Below, piece after piece: positions 53,917 to 62,978 of a stretch of DNA of 64,000 bases. This DNA comes from SZUA-36 sp963774415. Lineage in GTDB: Bacteria > Pseudomonadota > Gammaproteobacteria > Xanthomonadales > SZUA-36. Location of the stretch: assembly GCA_963774415.1 (NCBI GenBank), contig CAVZEU010000003.1, positions 806,001 to 870,000 of the forward strand. Reading direction: 5' to 3'. How positions within the stretch are numbered: position 1 is the first letter of the stretch; each line of letters opens with the position of its first letter. A program made the position numbers and the translations under genes. The notes under the pieces are model-generated. The model worked only from the letters and a program-made list of their open reading frames with translations, made no database searches and was not told the origin of the DNA.

Positions 53917-55074
53917 TCAGCGCAGCGGCGGTTGCTGTATCAGCGTGGCGTAGGTTTCGAATTTTTCGTTGTTGCGCTGCACGACGATGTCGACGCGGCT
54001 GCCCGGGTCGCGCTGCGAAATCATCAGCAACAGGGCGCGGGCGTCATCGACCTTGACACCATCGACGGAGAGCAGGATGTCTCCCGGGCGGATGCCGGCG
54101 GTCCAGGCGGGGCCTCCGGGCGTCACGCTTCTGACCTGGATGCCGTGGCGGGCGGCGCTGCCGTCGTTCTGCATTGACAGCGGCAGGTCGGCGAAAAGAG
54201 CCCCGAGCCAGCCGCGTTTTACCGTGCCGTTTTCGACAATTTGCTGCATGACGTTCCTGGCCATCGATATGGGGATCGCGAAGCCGATATTCTGCGCCCC
54301 CTGGGCCTGGCCGATGTTGCGCGTGTTGATGCCGATCACTTCGCCCTTGTAGTTGATCAACGCGCCGCCGCTGTTGCCGGCGTTGATGGCCGCGTCGGTC
54401 TGGATAAAGTCCTCGTACAGCACGGAGCCCAAATCGTTACGGCCGGTTGCGCTGATGATGCCCATCGTGACCGTGTGGCTCAGCCCGAAGGCGTTGCCGA
54501 TCGCGAGGACGACGTCGCCGACCCGAACCTTGGGGTTTTTGGCCAGCGGTGCGACCGGCAGCCCGTCCAGGTCGATTTTCAGCACCGCCAGGTCCGTTTC
54601 CGGGTCGCTGCCGACGACTTGTGCGGCGGCGAAGCGCCCATCCCAGAGCCCCACGCTGATGTTCTGCACCTGGCTGATGACATGGTTGTTGGTGAGGATG
54701 TAGCCGTCTTGGCTCACCAGCACACCCGAACCCATGTCCTGGCGCGAACGGGCCACGTAGGAGGTGCCCAGTATCTTCCGCAAGCGCGGGCTGACCTGTT
54801 GAAACTCCACGGATTGCGTGTAAATGCTGACGACCGAGGGGGCCGTGCGGTCGACGGCATCCGCATAGGATACCGGTGCCTCGAAGTCACGCTTTACGGG
54901 GAGATCCTGGGGCGCCAGGTTGTGTTGCAGGCGCTGGGCGACGGCCGGCCACAGGTACACGACGATAAATGCCAGGGCCAGCCCGGCGATGGCGGAGCGA
55001 GTGATAAATGCAATAACCGCGCGGGTTCGTGTTCGCTTGGCATTGGCCGGGTTTCGTCGCTGTTCGCTGCTCAT
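53917..55074 (-). CDS. degS: DegS/AlgW-type membrane-anchored serine protease
   Basis: The 385-residue protein has one N-terminal membrane anchor (VIAFITRSAIAGLALAFIVVYLW, ~20-42) and a trypsin-like domain with His131 (TNNHVI), Asp161 (ETDLAVLKI) and Ser235 (GNSGGAL), then one PDZ domain (~280-375: GIQVRSVTPGGPAWTAGIRPGDILLSVDG). This single-PDZ, anchored design fits DegS/AlgW, which cuts the anti-sigma RseA under envelope stress. The sigmaE operon itself is not in this window. It is divergent from petA. Confidence 0.88.
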   Translation of the reverse strand: MSSEQRRNPANAKRTRTRAVIAFITRSAIAGLALAFIVVYLWPAVAQRLQHNLAPQDLPVKRDFEAPVSYADAVDRTAPSVVSIYTQSVEFQQVSPRLRKILGTSYVARSRQDMGSGVLVSQDGYILTNNHVISQVQNISVGLWDGRFAAAQVVGSDPETDLAVLKIDLDGLPVAPLAKNPKVRVGDVVLAIGNAFGLSHTVTMGIISATGRNDLGSVLYEDFIQTDAAINAGNSGGALINYKGEVIGINTRNIGQAQGAQNIGFAIPISMARNVMQQIVENGTVKRGWLGALFADLPLSMQNDGSAARHGIQVRSVTPGGPAWTAGIRPGDILLSVDGVKVDDARALLLMISQRDPGSRVDIVVQRNNEKFETYATLIQQPPLR

Positions 55075-55289
55075 TGGTCACCGGATTTTCAGTTCGAGCC
55101 GCAATTCTAGCGGCAAATGCATTGTCTCACACGCAAAGTTTCGGATAAAATAAGGGATTAACGTGGGAAGTGGGAAGCGTTTTCAGCGGTCAGGATGCAA
55201 GCCACCTTCGCGACGATACATTTTCTGCCGAATACAATTTTCTGATTTTGAAGAGCCGTCCCCGGGACGCTTTTTCTTTGGAGTACCGA

Positions 55290-55886
55290 ATGTCATCTGA
55301 TGACGTGAACAAGGGGCGGCGGCGGTTCCTGGTCGCGACCACTTCAGTGGTGGGCGCAGTCGGCGTGGGGCTGGCGGCCGTACCCTTCATCAAGTCATGG
55401 TTACCGAGCGCCAAGGCAAAGGCAGTCGGCGCGCCGGTCGAAGTCAATATATCCAAGCTGGAAAAGGGTCAGCTGTTGAAAGTCCAGTGGCGCGGCCGGA
55501 CGATCGGCGTCCTCAGGCGCACGCAGGAAATGCTGGACCTGTTGCCGAAGAATGATCCCTGGTTGCTCGATCCGCAATCCAAGGACGCGGTCCAGCCCCC
55601 CTACATCCATGGTGAAGCCCGCGCCGAGCGCCCGGAGTACCTGGTCCTCAACATGCATTGTACGCACCTGGGTTGCATCCCGAGGTTGGTGCCCGAGGTC
55701 GGTCCCCAGCCCTTCGAGCAGCACTGGTACGGAGGTTTCTTCTGCCCTTGCCACAAATCCAAATACGATATTTCAGGTCGGGTATACAAGGGTGTGCCGG
55801 CTCCCTCAAATCTGCACATACCGCCCTACAGCTTTCTCGATGACCACACCGTCGTCATCGGTGTCAATCCCCACGGAGCGGCATGA
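55290..55886 (+). CDS. petA: Ubiquinol-cytochrome c reductase Rieske iron-sulfur subunit
   Basis: The 198-residue subunit has a Tat-type uncleaved signal anchor (NKGRRRFLVATTSVVGAVGVGLAAVPFIKSW) and the Rieske [2Fe-2S] ligands in box 1, CTHLGC (Cys124, His126, Cys129), and box 2, FCPCHKSKYDISGRV (Cys152, Cys154, His155). The ATG at 55290 follows TTTGGAG; upstream residues of the open frame are excluded. It starts the complex III operon petA-petB-petC. Confidence 0.96.
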   Translation: MSSDDVNKGRRRFLVATTSVVGAVGVGLAAVPFIKSWLPSAKAKAVGAPVEVNISKLEKGQLLKVQWRGRTIGVLRRTQEMLDLLPKNDPWLLDPQSKDAVQPPYIHGEARAERPEYLVLNMHCTHLGCIPRLVPEVGPQPFEQHWYGGFFCPCHKSKYDISGRVYKGVPAPSNLHIPPYSFLDDHTVVIGVNPHGAA

Positions 55887-57130
55887 TGGCCAAGTCTGCG
55901 AGCACTGTCGGCAAACGCGCCAACGCCTTTTTGAACTGGCTGGACGAGCGCCTGCCGGTGACGGAATTCTGGAATAACCAACTGGCCAGGTACTACGCGC
56001 CGAAGAATTTCAATTTCTGGTATTACATGGGCTCGCTGGCCCTGTTGGTCCTGGTCATGCAGATTTTCTCCGGGATCATGCTGACGATGCACTATAAGCC
56101 GTCGGCAACCGAAGCCTTTGCCTCGGTCGAGTACATCATGCGCGACGTGGACTGGGGCTGGCTGATCCGCTACATGCATACGACCGGGGCGTCGTTCTTC
56201 TTCATCCTGATCTACCTGCACATGTTCCGCAGCCTGCTTTACGGCTCGCACCGCAAACCGCGGGAACTGCTGTGGGTACTGGGAATGCTCCTCTACGTGA
56301 TGCTGATGGCGGAAGCGTTCATGGGCTACGTGCTTCCCTGGGGGCAGATGTCCTACTGGGGTGCGCAGGTCATCATCAATCTCTTCGGCGCGATTCCGAA
56401 GATCGGTGAGCCGCTGACCCAGTGGATACGCGGCGACTACTTTATTTCAGACGCAACCCTGAACCGCTTTTTCGCGCTGCACGTCATCGCGATACCGCTG
56501 GGGCTGTTGATCGTGGTGGTGTTGCACCTTACCGCGCTGCACCAGACCGGCTCGAACAACCCCGACGGGATCGAGATCAAGAAGAACAAGGGGCCGGACG
56601 GCGTACCGCTCGATGGCATTCCGTTTCATCCGTACTACACGGTCAAGGATATTTTCGGCGTCGCCGTATTCCTGGTGCTGTTTTGCTTTGTCCTGTTTTT
56701 CTGGCCCAGCGTGGGCGGCCTGTTCCTGGAGCCGGACAACTTCACGCCGGCCAACCCGCTGGTGACACCCCAGCACATCAAGCCGGTGTGGTACTTCACG
56801 CCCTTCTACGCCATCCTGAAAGCGGTGCCCGACAAGTTGCTCGGCGTGCTCCTGATGGGCAGTTCCATACTCATCATGTTCTTCCTGCCGTGGCTGGACC
56901 GGTCGCCCGTGAAATCGATCCGTTACAAGCCGCTTTGGTACAAGATCGCGCTGGGCCTGTTCGCCGCGGCGTTCGTGCGCCTCGGCATGCTCGGCATGGC
57001 CGCAGGCACGCCCGCGCAGGTCTGGGAGATGCGGCTCTGGACGCTGGTCTACTTCATGTTCTACGTAACGCTCTTCTTCCTCAGCCCGAGGATGAAGACA
57101 AAAGCCCTGCCCGAGCGGTTAACTCACTGA
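55883..57130 (+). CDS. petB: Cytochrome b subunit of the bc1 complex
   Basis: The 415-residue membrane protein has eight helices and four heme-ligating His in the second and fourth helices (RYMHTTGASFFFILIYLHMFR, FFALHVIAIPLGLLIVVVLHLTALH). The Qo-site motif is altered PEWY: here KPVWYFTPFYAILKAVPDKLLG, where most relatives have PEWYF, so KPVWY is a small deviation at the quinol site. GWGQMSYW-like LPWGQMSYWGAQV is present. The ATG overlaps the petA stop. Confidence 0.94.
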   Translation: MMAKSASTVGKRANAFLNWLDERLPVTEFWNNQLARYYAPKNFNFWYYMGSLALLVLVMQIFSGIMLTMHYKPSATEAFASVEYIMRDVDWGWLIRYMHTTGASFFFILIYLHMFRSLLYGSHRKPRELLWVLGMLLYVMLMAEAFMGYVLPWGQMSYWGAQVIINLFGAIPKIGEPLTQWIRGDYFISDATLNRFFALHVIAIPLGLLIVVVLHLTALHQTGSNNPDGIEIKKNKGPDGVPLDGIPFHPYYTVKDIFGVAVFLVLFCFVLFFWPSVGGLFLEPDNFTPANPLVTPQHIKPVWYFTPFYAILKAVPDKLLGVLLMGSSILIMFFLPWLDRSPVKSIRYKPLWYKIALGLFAAAFVRLGMLGMAAGTPAQVWEMRLWTLVYFMFYVTLFFLSPRMKTKALPERLTH

Positions 57131-57876
57131 TGAACAAGATCACGCTACGTCTGATTTTCGGGGTCATGCTGCTGGCCGCATCGAACTTGACCGCGTTGGC
57201 TGCGGAGGAAGAAGGCCTCGAGCCTTCCGGCGTCAACCTGCGCGACATGGCATCGCTGCAGCGCGGCGCCAAGCTGTTTGTCAATTATTGCATGGGCTGC
57301 CACAGCGCCAAATTCATGCGTTACAACCGGCTGGCCGAAGACCTCGACATGAGCGAGGAGCTGGTGACGCAGAACCTGGTGTTTTCGGATGCCAAGATCG
57401 GCGACACGATGTCGATCGCGATGGACCCGGCCCAGTCCAAGCAGTGGTTCGGTAAGACACCGCCGGATCTTTCGCTGGTGGGCCGTTCACGCGGCCCGGA
57501 CTGGTTGTTCGCCTACCTCAGGGGCTTCTACAAGGATGACAAGGGCAGGTGGAACAACACGATGTTGCCCAATGCGGCCATGCCCAATGTCCTCTGGCAG
57601 CTGCAGGGAATCCAGACCCCCGTTTACCGGGAAAGCAAGGACGAGGCAGGCTACAAGCACCGGGAGATCGACCATTTCGTCATGGCTGCCCCGGGCAAGG
57701 AGTCAGCCGAGGCCTTCGAGGAAACGGCGCGTGACCTGGCCGCGTTTCTCTACTACGTCAGTGAGCCGGCCAAGGTGAAGCGCAAGGACGTGGGTGTGTG
57801 GGTGTTGCTGTACCTCGTGCTGTTCGCCTTGCTGGCTTATTTGCTCAAGGCGGAATACTGGCGCGACGTACACTAG
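57130..57876 (+). CDS. petC: Cytochrome c1 subunit of the bc1 complex
   Basis: The 248-residue protein has a signal peptide (LRLIFGVMLLAASNLTALAAEEE), the heme c attachment CMGCH (Cys54-His58), and a Met ligand region in NNTMLPNAAMPNVLWQLQG. A C-terminal helix (DVGVWVLLYLVLFALLAYLLKAEYW) anchors it in the membrane with the heme in the periplasm. The ATG overlaps the petB stop. It completes the three-subunit bacterial complex III. Confidence 0.95.
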   Translation: MNKITLRLIFGVMLLAASNLTALAAEEEGLEPSGVNLRDMASLQRGAKLFVNYCMGCHSAKFMRYNRLAEDLDMSEELVTQNLVFSDAKIGDTMSIAMDPAQSKQWFGKTPPDLSLVGRSRGPDWLFAYLRGFYKDDKGRWNNTMLPNAAMPNVLWQLQGIQTPVYRESKDEAGYKHREIDHFVMAAPGKESAEAFEETARDLAAFLYYVSEPAKVKRKDVGVWVLLYLVLFALLAYLLKAEYWRDVH

Positions 57877-57944
57877 GCAGCCATTTGCCGCCCGCCCGTG
57901 CACCGGCGGCGGGGTTGTGATCATCAACCGACAGGAGACATGTA

Positions 57945-58583
57945 TTGACAGTGAATATTAAAGGCCGCTCCATCATGGCGCTGTACTCTTCCGACCGTAA
58001 TATTCACAGCCACCGGGTGCGCTTCGTGCTTGCGGAAAAAGGCATCAATGTGGAAATCATCGACGTCAACAGTGATGAATCCGCGGCGGCGGACCTGGCG
58101 GAGCTCAATCCCTACAACGAAACGCCGATGCTGGTCGACCGTGACCTTCTGCTGCACGACGCCGGGGTCATCAACGATTATCTCGACGAACGTTATCCGC
58201 ACCCGCCGCTGATGCCGGTCGATCCGGTTTCCCGCGCCCGCCTGCGGCTCGTACACCACCGCATCCTGCGCGACTGGTACCCATTGGCGGCCGACCTGGA
58301 AAAGCTGACCGGCAAGAAAGCCGAAAAGGCGCGGCAGCAACTGAAGGAAGGCATCATTTCCGCCAACGACCTGTTCAAGCAGGCCGAGTTCGTGGTCAGT
58401 GACGAACTGAGCCTGGTCGATTGTACGCTGGGCCCGCTGTTCTGGCGTTTGCCCGCTTACGGCATCGATCTCGGCAAACCGGGTGTCGCGGTGCAGGCCT
58501 ATATCAAACGCCTGATATCCCGTCCGTCGTTCAAGGCGAGCCTGACCCGTGCAGAACGGGAAATGATCCTCGACATCTCCTGA
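57945..58583 (+). CDS. sspA: Stringent starvation protein A (SspA)
   Basis: The 212-residue GST-fold protein binds RNA polymerase and supports stress and stationary-phase regulation in gammaproteobacteria. It shows MALYSSDRNIHSHRVRFVLAEKGINVEIIDVN, ELNPYNETPMLVDRDLLLHDAGVINDYLDERYPHPPLMPVDP and a helical C-terminal half. The TTG at 57945 has GGAGA seven bases upstream; a GTG two codons later is an alternative. Genomic position after petABC and before sspB is the classic order. Confidence 0.94.
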   Translation: MTVNIKGRSIMALYSSDRNIHSHRVRFVLAEKGINVEIIDVNSDESAAADLAELNPYNETPMLVDRDLLLHDAGVINDYLDERYPHPPLMPVDPVSRARLRLVHHRILRDWYPLAADLEKLTGKKAEKARQQLKEGIISANDLFKQAEFVVSDELSLVDCTLGPLFWRLPAYGIDLGKPGVAVQAYIKRLISRPSFKASLTRAEREMILDIS

Positions 58584-58708
58584 CCGCCGCCAGCGAATTC
58601 TGCATGGCCCGCTGCGGAAAATCCATCCCGGTTCAGCCGTTTCCTTGCGGATTGCCGCCAGCGCGCCGCCATGCGTTCAGTCGGCGCGCCGCACTGGATT
58701 GATTGCCG

Positions 58709-59107
58709 ATGCAAACTGACGCCGGAACAATGAGCTCCAACAGGCCCTATCTGCTGCGCGCGCTGTATGCATGGATCACCGATAACGGCCTGACGCCTTA
58801 CATCCTGGTGGATGCCCAGGCGCACGGCGTCGACGTTCCCGCGGAGGCCGTGCAGAAGGGCAAGGTCGTTTTGAATATCGCCGAGGCGGCAACCCAGCAA
58901 CTGGTCATGGATAACGAACAGATCGGCTTCAAGGCCCGCTTTGCGGGCCGTCCTTACCCGATCGAAATCCCGATGGATGCCGTTATTGCCATCTATGCCC
59001 GCGAGAATGGCCAGGGAATGATGTTTGCCCAGGACGGGGATGAGCCGCCGCCGCAGGACGACCCTGACGGCTCGTCCGACCGGCCGCACCTGAAGGTCGT
59101 CAAGTAG
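58709..59107 (+). CDS. sspB: ClpXP adaptor SspB
   Basis: The 132-residue adaptor tethers ssrA-tagged proteins to ClpXP. The substrate-binding fold is RPYLLRALYAWITDNGLTPYILVDAQAHGVDVP, VVLNIAEAATQQLVMDNEQIGFKARFAGRPYPIEIPMDAVIAIYARENGQGMMF, followed by a flexible acidic linker and the ClpX-binding tail PHLKVVK, equivalent to PALRVVK in E. coli. The linker is shorter than in E. coli. The ATG at 58730 is an alternative start; neither has a strong ribosome binding site. Confidence 0.93.
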   Translation: MQTDAGTMSSNRPYLLRALYAWITDNGLTPYILVDAQAHGVDVPAEAVQKGKVVLNIAEAATQQLVMDNEQIGFKARFAGRPYPIEIPMDAVIAIYARENGQGMMFAQDGDEPPPQDDPDGSSDRPHLKVVK

Positions 59108-59126
59108 ACGCGGTCTTGTCTGCTGC

Positions 59127-59471
59127 TCAGTGGGCGGGCCCGTGCCGCGAGGGCAACTCCTGGATCAGCCGCCCGTCATCCAGTTCCAGTGTCACGTTCA
59201 TCGCGTTGCGGGCCGTGATCTTCACTGAACCGCGACGCCGGCGCGCGCCGTTGGTGGTGAATTCGAAGCCATAGCGCAGAATTACGTGCGAGCGCCGGCC
59301 GGAACGCTCCCATGTCACGGAACTGAGCGAGACCGTGTCATCCAGCAATTGAACGCCGTTGTTTGCGCATACGGACCCGGCCGCGGCGCGCGCCCGTTGT
59401 CGGCCCTGCATCAGCTGCCACCAGGCGCTGATGGCGGCGACAGCCAGCAGGATCATCAGCAGCTGGCTCAC
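59127..59471 (-). CDS. DUF3301 small membrane-anchored protein
   Basis: The 114-residue protein starts at a GTG with one N-terminal helix (SQLLMILLAVAAISAWWQLMQ), then a conserved DUF3301 pattern: RARAAAGSVCANNGVQLLDDTVSLSSVTW, VILRYGFEFTTNGARRRRGSVKI. This family is common in gammaproteobacteria and has no known role. It lies eight bases after the Smr gene on the same strand, so the two are probably co-transcribed. Confidence 0.85.
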   Translation of the reverse strand: MSQLLMILLAVAAISAWWQLMQGRQRARAAAGSVCANNGVQLLDDTVSLSSVTWERSGRRSHVILRYGFEFTTNGARRRRGSVKITARNAMNVTLELDDGRLIQELPSRHGPAH

Positions 59472-59478
59472 GAGCGCC

Positions 59479-60021
59479 TCAAAGCTGCTTCAGGAGCACA
59501 TCGGTGGCGCCGTCGCCACCCTGCGCCGGCTTGCACGGCGCGTAAGCCAGGACCTGGGCGTGCTGCCGCAGCAGTTGCCGCGTCGCGATCTGCAGCCTGG
59601 GCGGGCCTTCCGAGTGCAGGCCCTTGCCGTGGATGATCCTGACACAGCGCATTCGCCTGTCGATTGCGCGAGCCAGGAATCTCGTCAGGGCCCGCCGGCA
59701 GGCCGTGCTGTCCATCGTGTGCAGGTCGAGTTGGTCCGCGGGCGGATAGTGGCCGCGGCGCAGCTTCTGCAAAAAACGCTTTTGTATCCCGGCCCTGCAG
59801 AAAGCGGCAGGCGGGTACCCGCCGCTCGGCGCGCCATGCTCGAATTGGGCGCCGCTGTCTCCCCGCGCACGTCTTCCTGTGTTTCGACCGGGTGCCGCCG
59901 ATGCCTTGCCGGGAGCGGTTGCCGGCACCGTGCGCGCCGCTTTCTTGAGCGGCACCACGTCTTGCAGCGTCCGCCGGAAGAGGTCGGCGTCAGCCGGATC
60001 GCCTGTCGTCTTTTTATCCAC
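59479..60021 (-). CDS. Smr-domain protein (SmrA/SmrB type)
   Basis: The 180-residue product has an N-terminal DUF2027-like lead (DADLFRRTLQDVVPLKKAART), a basic linker, and an Smr domain: QLDLHTMDSTACRRALTRFLARAIDRRMRCVRIIHGKGLHSEGPPRLQIATRQLLRQHAQVLAYAPC, with the HGKG loop and the DLHxxxxxxA motif intact. Smr domains bind or cut nucleic acids; SmrB cuts mRNA at collided ribosomes in E. coli, where it carries DLHGLT. A GTG at 60021 is the likely start; an in-frame ATG at 60072 is possible. Divergent from surE. Confidence 0.87.
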   Translation of the reverse strand: MDKKTTGDPADADLFRRTLQDVVPLKKAARTVPATAPGKASAAPGRNTGRRARGDSGAQFEHGAPSGGYPPAAFCRAGIQKRFLQKLRRGHYPPADQLDLHTMDSTACRRALTRFLARAIDRRMRCVRIIHGKGLHSEGPPRLQIATRQLLRQHAQVLAYAPCKPAQGGDGATDVLLKQL

Positions 60022-60136
60022 CGGGTTCCCGTTTCCACATATCGAAAGCTGTGCCAAATACGTACAATACATACCATATCATTTCCCCCGGCGGGCCGCC
60101 CCGGCGGGCTTTTGGTTCCATGGCTGGATGTGAGGC

Positions 60137-60925
60137 GTGAGAATAAAATTGCTGGTCAGTAATGACGATGGCATCGAGGCAAAAGGGTTAAGGGTGCTCG
60201 CCGAGAACCTGCACGGCCTTGGCGAGGTCACCATCGTCGCGCCGGACAAGAACCGCAGCGGCGCCAGCAATTCGCTGACACTGGACGCGCCCGTTCGCAT
60301 CGAGGAGACCGGCCAGCGGGTTTACCGGGTCAACGGTACGCCGACCGATTGCGTGCACATCGCCCTGACCGGCTTACTCGACAGCGATCCGGATATCGTC
60401 GTGTCCGGTATCAATGCCGGCGCCAACCTGGGAGACGACGTGATCTATTCCGGCACGGTGGCGGCGGCAATGGAGGGGCGGTTTCTCGGCTTTCCGGCCA
60501 TCGCGATGTCACTGGTGCTGGCAGAGAAGCCGCATCATTTCCAGACGGCGGCGGAAGTCGCGCTGCGGCTGGTCAGGCAATTGAAGCACGACCCGCTGCC
60601 GGCCGACACGATCCTCAATGTCAACGTGCCCGACTGCCCCTGGTCCGACATCAGGGGGATCGAGGTCACCCGGCTGGGGCACAGGCACCGGGCCGAGCCG
60701 GTAATCAAGACCACGGATCCGCGCGGCCGGGACATGTACTGGATTGGCCCGGCGGGAGCGGAGCAGGACGCCGGCCCCGGTACGGATTTCGACGCGGTCA
60801 GACGCCGGTTCATTTCGATCACGCCGATTCATGTCGACCTGACGCGTTACCAGGCATTGGACCAGGTGGCGGGTTGGGTTACCGCGATCGCCACCGGCGC
60901 TGAGCCCGAGGCAGGTGAGGCATGA
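60137..60925 (+). CDS. surE: 5'/3'-nucleotidase SurE
   Basis: The 262-residue metal-dependent nucleotide phosphatase has the motifs LLVSNDDGIEAKG (Asp-Asp metal ligands), APDKNRSGASNSLTLD, VNGTPTDCVHIALTGLL and VSGINAGANLGDDVIYSGTVAAAMEGRFLGFPAIAMSL. It starts at a GTG with TGAGGC upstream. It opens the surE-pcm-yqaA-nlpD-rpoS stationary-phase survival block, overlapping pcm by ATGA. Confidence 0.97.
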   Translation: MRIKLLVSNDDGIEAKGLRVLAENLHGLGEVTIVAPDKNRSGASNSLTLDAPVRIEETGQRVYRVNGTPTDCVHIALTGLLDSDPDIVVSGINAGANLGDDVIYSGTVAAAMEGRFLGFPAIAMSLVLAEKPHHFQTAAEVALRLVRQLKHDPLPADTILNVNVPDCPWSDIRGIEVTRLGHRHRAEPVIKTTDPRGRDMYWIGPAGAEQDAGPGTDFDAVRRRFISITPIHVDLTRYQALDQVAGWVTAIATGAEPEAGEA

Positions 60926-61599
60926 TGCACAGAAACAAACAGCCGTTCCAGCACCAGGGTATCGGAATGACCTCGCAGGGGACTCGCAACCGCCTGGTGC
61001 AAAGGCTTCGCGAGGAAGGCATCAAGGATGAGCGCGTGCTCAGGGCCATGACCCAGACACCGCGCCACAAGTTTGTCGACGAAGCACTTTCGAGCCGCGC
61101 CTATGAAAACACGGCGCTGCCGATCGGGCAGAGCCAGACGATCTCGCAGCCGTGGATCGTGGCCCGCATGACCGAAGCGCTGCTGGACGGCGGTGAACCG
61201 GAAAAAGTGCTGGAAGTCGGCACCGGATCCGGTTACCAGGCGGCCGTTCTTTCCCACCTGGTGGCAAAAGTGTTCACGGTCGAGCGCATCGACAAGCTGC
61301 TGAAACTCGCGCGCCGCAGATTCCACAACCTGCACTTGCACAATATCTATGTGCGCCACGCCGATGGTCACCTCGGTTGGCCCAGCCAGGCGCCGTTCGA
61401 CGGTATCATGGTGACGGCGGCCGCGCGCTCGGTACCGCCGGAGTTGCTGCAGCAATTATGTGTTGGGGGGGTGTTGGTCATGCCGCTCGAGGGACCAGGC
61501 GGTCAAAGGCTGATCTCGATGCGCCGTACCGAGGAGGGCTTTGAGAAATCCGACCTCGGTGGAGTCGTTTTCGTACCGATGTTGAGTGGGCTGGCCTGA
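60922..61599 (+). CDS. pcm: Protein-L-isoaspartate O-methyltransferase
   Basis: The 225-residue SAM-dependent enzyme repairs isoaspartyl residues in aged proteins. Motif I is KVLEVGTGSGYQAAVLSHLVAKVFTVERIDKL; the substrate region has PRHKFVDEALSSRAYENTALPIGQSQTISQPWIVARMTE; the C-terminal part reads GWPSQAPFDGIMVTAAARSVPPELLQQL. It overlaps the surE stop (ATGA) and is three bases from yqaA. Confidence 0.97.
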   Translation: MMHRNKQPFQHQGIGMTSQGTRNRLVQRLREEGIKDERVLRAMTQTPRHKFVDEALSSRAYENTALPIGQSQTISQPWIVARMTEALLDGGEPEKVLEVGTGSGYQAAVLSHLVAKVFTVERIDKLLKLARRRFHNLHLHNIYVRHADGHLGWPSQAPFDGIMVTAAARSVPPELLQQLCVGGVLVMPLEGPGGQRLISMRRTEEGFEKSDLGGVVFVPMLSGLA

Positions 61600-61602
61600 A
61601 TC

Positions 61603-62190
61603 TTGTTGCAGCGGCTGTACGACCGGGTCATCGAACTGGCGTCGCACCGCAGGGCGCCGGTTTTCCTGTCGATCCTGAGTTTTACCGAGTCCAGCGTTTT
61701 TCCGGTACCTCCGGATGTGATGCTCGTGCCGATGTGCCTGGCGCGGCCCAGGGATGGCTGGCGCCACGCGGTCTTGTGTACGGCGTTTTCGGTGCTCGGC
61801 GGAATGGCCGGTTACTTCCTGGGCAGACTCGCTTTTGACTGGGTCGAACCGTGGCTGTTGTCCTCCGCCTATGCGGACACTTTTGACGCCGCGGTGGCCG
61901 CGTTCAGGAAATGGGGTTTCTGGTATATCCTGTTGGCCGGATTCACGCCGATTCCATACAAGGTGTTCACGATCAGCGCGGGCGTTGTCGGTATGCCGCT
62001 GCCGGTCTTCGTCGCTGGTTCCGCGCTCGGCCGGGGCGGCCGCTTTATGCTGGTTGCCGGACTGATCAGCCTGGGCGGTGAGAAACTGGCCAGGCGCATG
62101 CGCGCGCATATCGACCTGATCGGCTGGACAGTCCTGGCCATCGCCGCTATCGTATTCGCCGTGTTCAGGGTCTCCGGCACATCGGCATGA
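61603..62190 (+). CDS. yqaA: YqaA-family (DedA/VTT) membrane protein
   Basis: The 195-residue inner membrane protein has the short-DedA (VTT) layout: RAPVFLSILSFTESSVFPVPPDVMLVPMCLA, AVLCTAFSVLGGMAGYFLGRLAFD, KWGFWYILLAGFTPIPYKVFTISAGVVGMPLPVFVAGSALGRGGRFMLVAG, with the F-G-x-P-I-P-Y-K signature. It starts at a TTG (61603). DedA-family proteins are lipid scramblase- or transporter-like. Its place between pcm and nlpD is the standard one. Confidence 0.9.
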   Translation: MLQRLYDRVIELASHRRAPVFLSILSFTESSVFPVPPDVMLVPMCLARPRDGWRHAVLCTAFSVLGGMAGYFLGRLAFDWVEPWLLSSAYADTFDAAVAAFRKWGFWYILLAGFTPIPYKVFTISAGVVGMPLPVFVAGSALGRGGRFMLVAGLISLGGEKLARRMRAHIDLIGWTVLAIAAIVFAVFRVSGTSA

Positions 62191-62978
62191 ACGCATATTG
62201 CAGGGCCTTCGTGGGATGCATTGTTTTGGCGTGCCTGTCGGGCTGTCACCACACGCCGGCCCGGGTCGAGGATTATTCGGCTTCACACGTCAAGCGCAAG
62301 CTGACCAGTGGCGGTTACTACCGGGTGCGACGCGGCGACACCCTGTACGCGATCGCGTTCAGTTACGGGTTGGATCACCGCACCGTGGCCAGGTGGAACG
62401 GCATACCCAGTCCCTACGTGATATATCCGGGACAAAAATTACGCCTGTCGCCGCCGCCGCATCGCCGGACGCGTCACCGCGCCGCCGCGAAACAGCCACC
62501 GCCAACGCCCCCCCCCGCCACCGCGCCCGGTGGGAAAACCGCGCGCGCGCCGTCCGTCCAGGCCCAACCGCCGCGGCCCGCGGCCGTTCCGGCATCGCCG
62601 TCGGACCCGAAATCCTGGCTGTGGCCGAGTCAGGGCAAGATCCTTCGCGGTTACGTTGCCGGCAATCCTGCCCGCAATGGCCTGGACATTACCGGGCGGC
62701 AGGGGCAGCCGGTCATCGCGACAGCGCCCGGAAAGGTCGTGTACAGTGGTAACGGGCTGATCGGATACGGGGAACTGATCATCATCAAGCACAGCGAGCG
62801 GATGCTCAGCGCCTATGCGCACAACCGTGTCCGCCTGGTGCAGGAGGGCGCACAGGTTAAAGCGGGCCAGAAGATTGCCGAGATGGGCCGGAATAACGAG
62901 AACATACCGTTGTTGCATTTCGAAATCCGGGTCCGCGGCAAACCGGTCGACCCGCTGCGCTACCTGCCCGGCAAATAA
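62187..62978 (+). CDS. nlpD: NlpD: LysM/M23 lipoprotein activator of cell-wall amidase
   Basis: The 263-residue outer-membrane lipoprotein has a lipobox LSGC (Cys20), a LysM domain (YYRVRRGDTLYAIAFSYGLDHRTVARWNGI, ~44-90), a proline-rich linker, and an LytM/M23 domain (WLWPSQGKILRGY, GLDITGRQGQPVIATAPGKVVYSGNGLIGYGELIIIKH, LHFEIRVRGKPVDPLRYL). The usual zinc HxxxD motif reads NGLDI, so like E. coli NlpD it is enzymatically dead and would act by activating AmiC. In gammaproteobacteria an rpoS promoter often lies inside nlpD. Confidence 0.94.
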   Translation: MNAYCRAFVGCIVLACLSGCHHTPARVEDYSASHVKRKLTSGGYYRVRRGDTLYAIAFSYGLDHRTVARWNGIPSPYVIYPGQKLRLSPPPHRRTRHRAAAKQPPPTPPPATAPGGKTARAPSVQAQPPRPAAVPASPSDPKSWLWPSQGKILRGYVAGNPARNGLDITGRQGQPVIATAPGKVVYSGNGLIGYGELIIIKHSERMLSAYAHNRVRLVQEGAQVKAGQKIAEMGRNNENIPLLHFEIRVRGKPVDPLRYLPGK

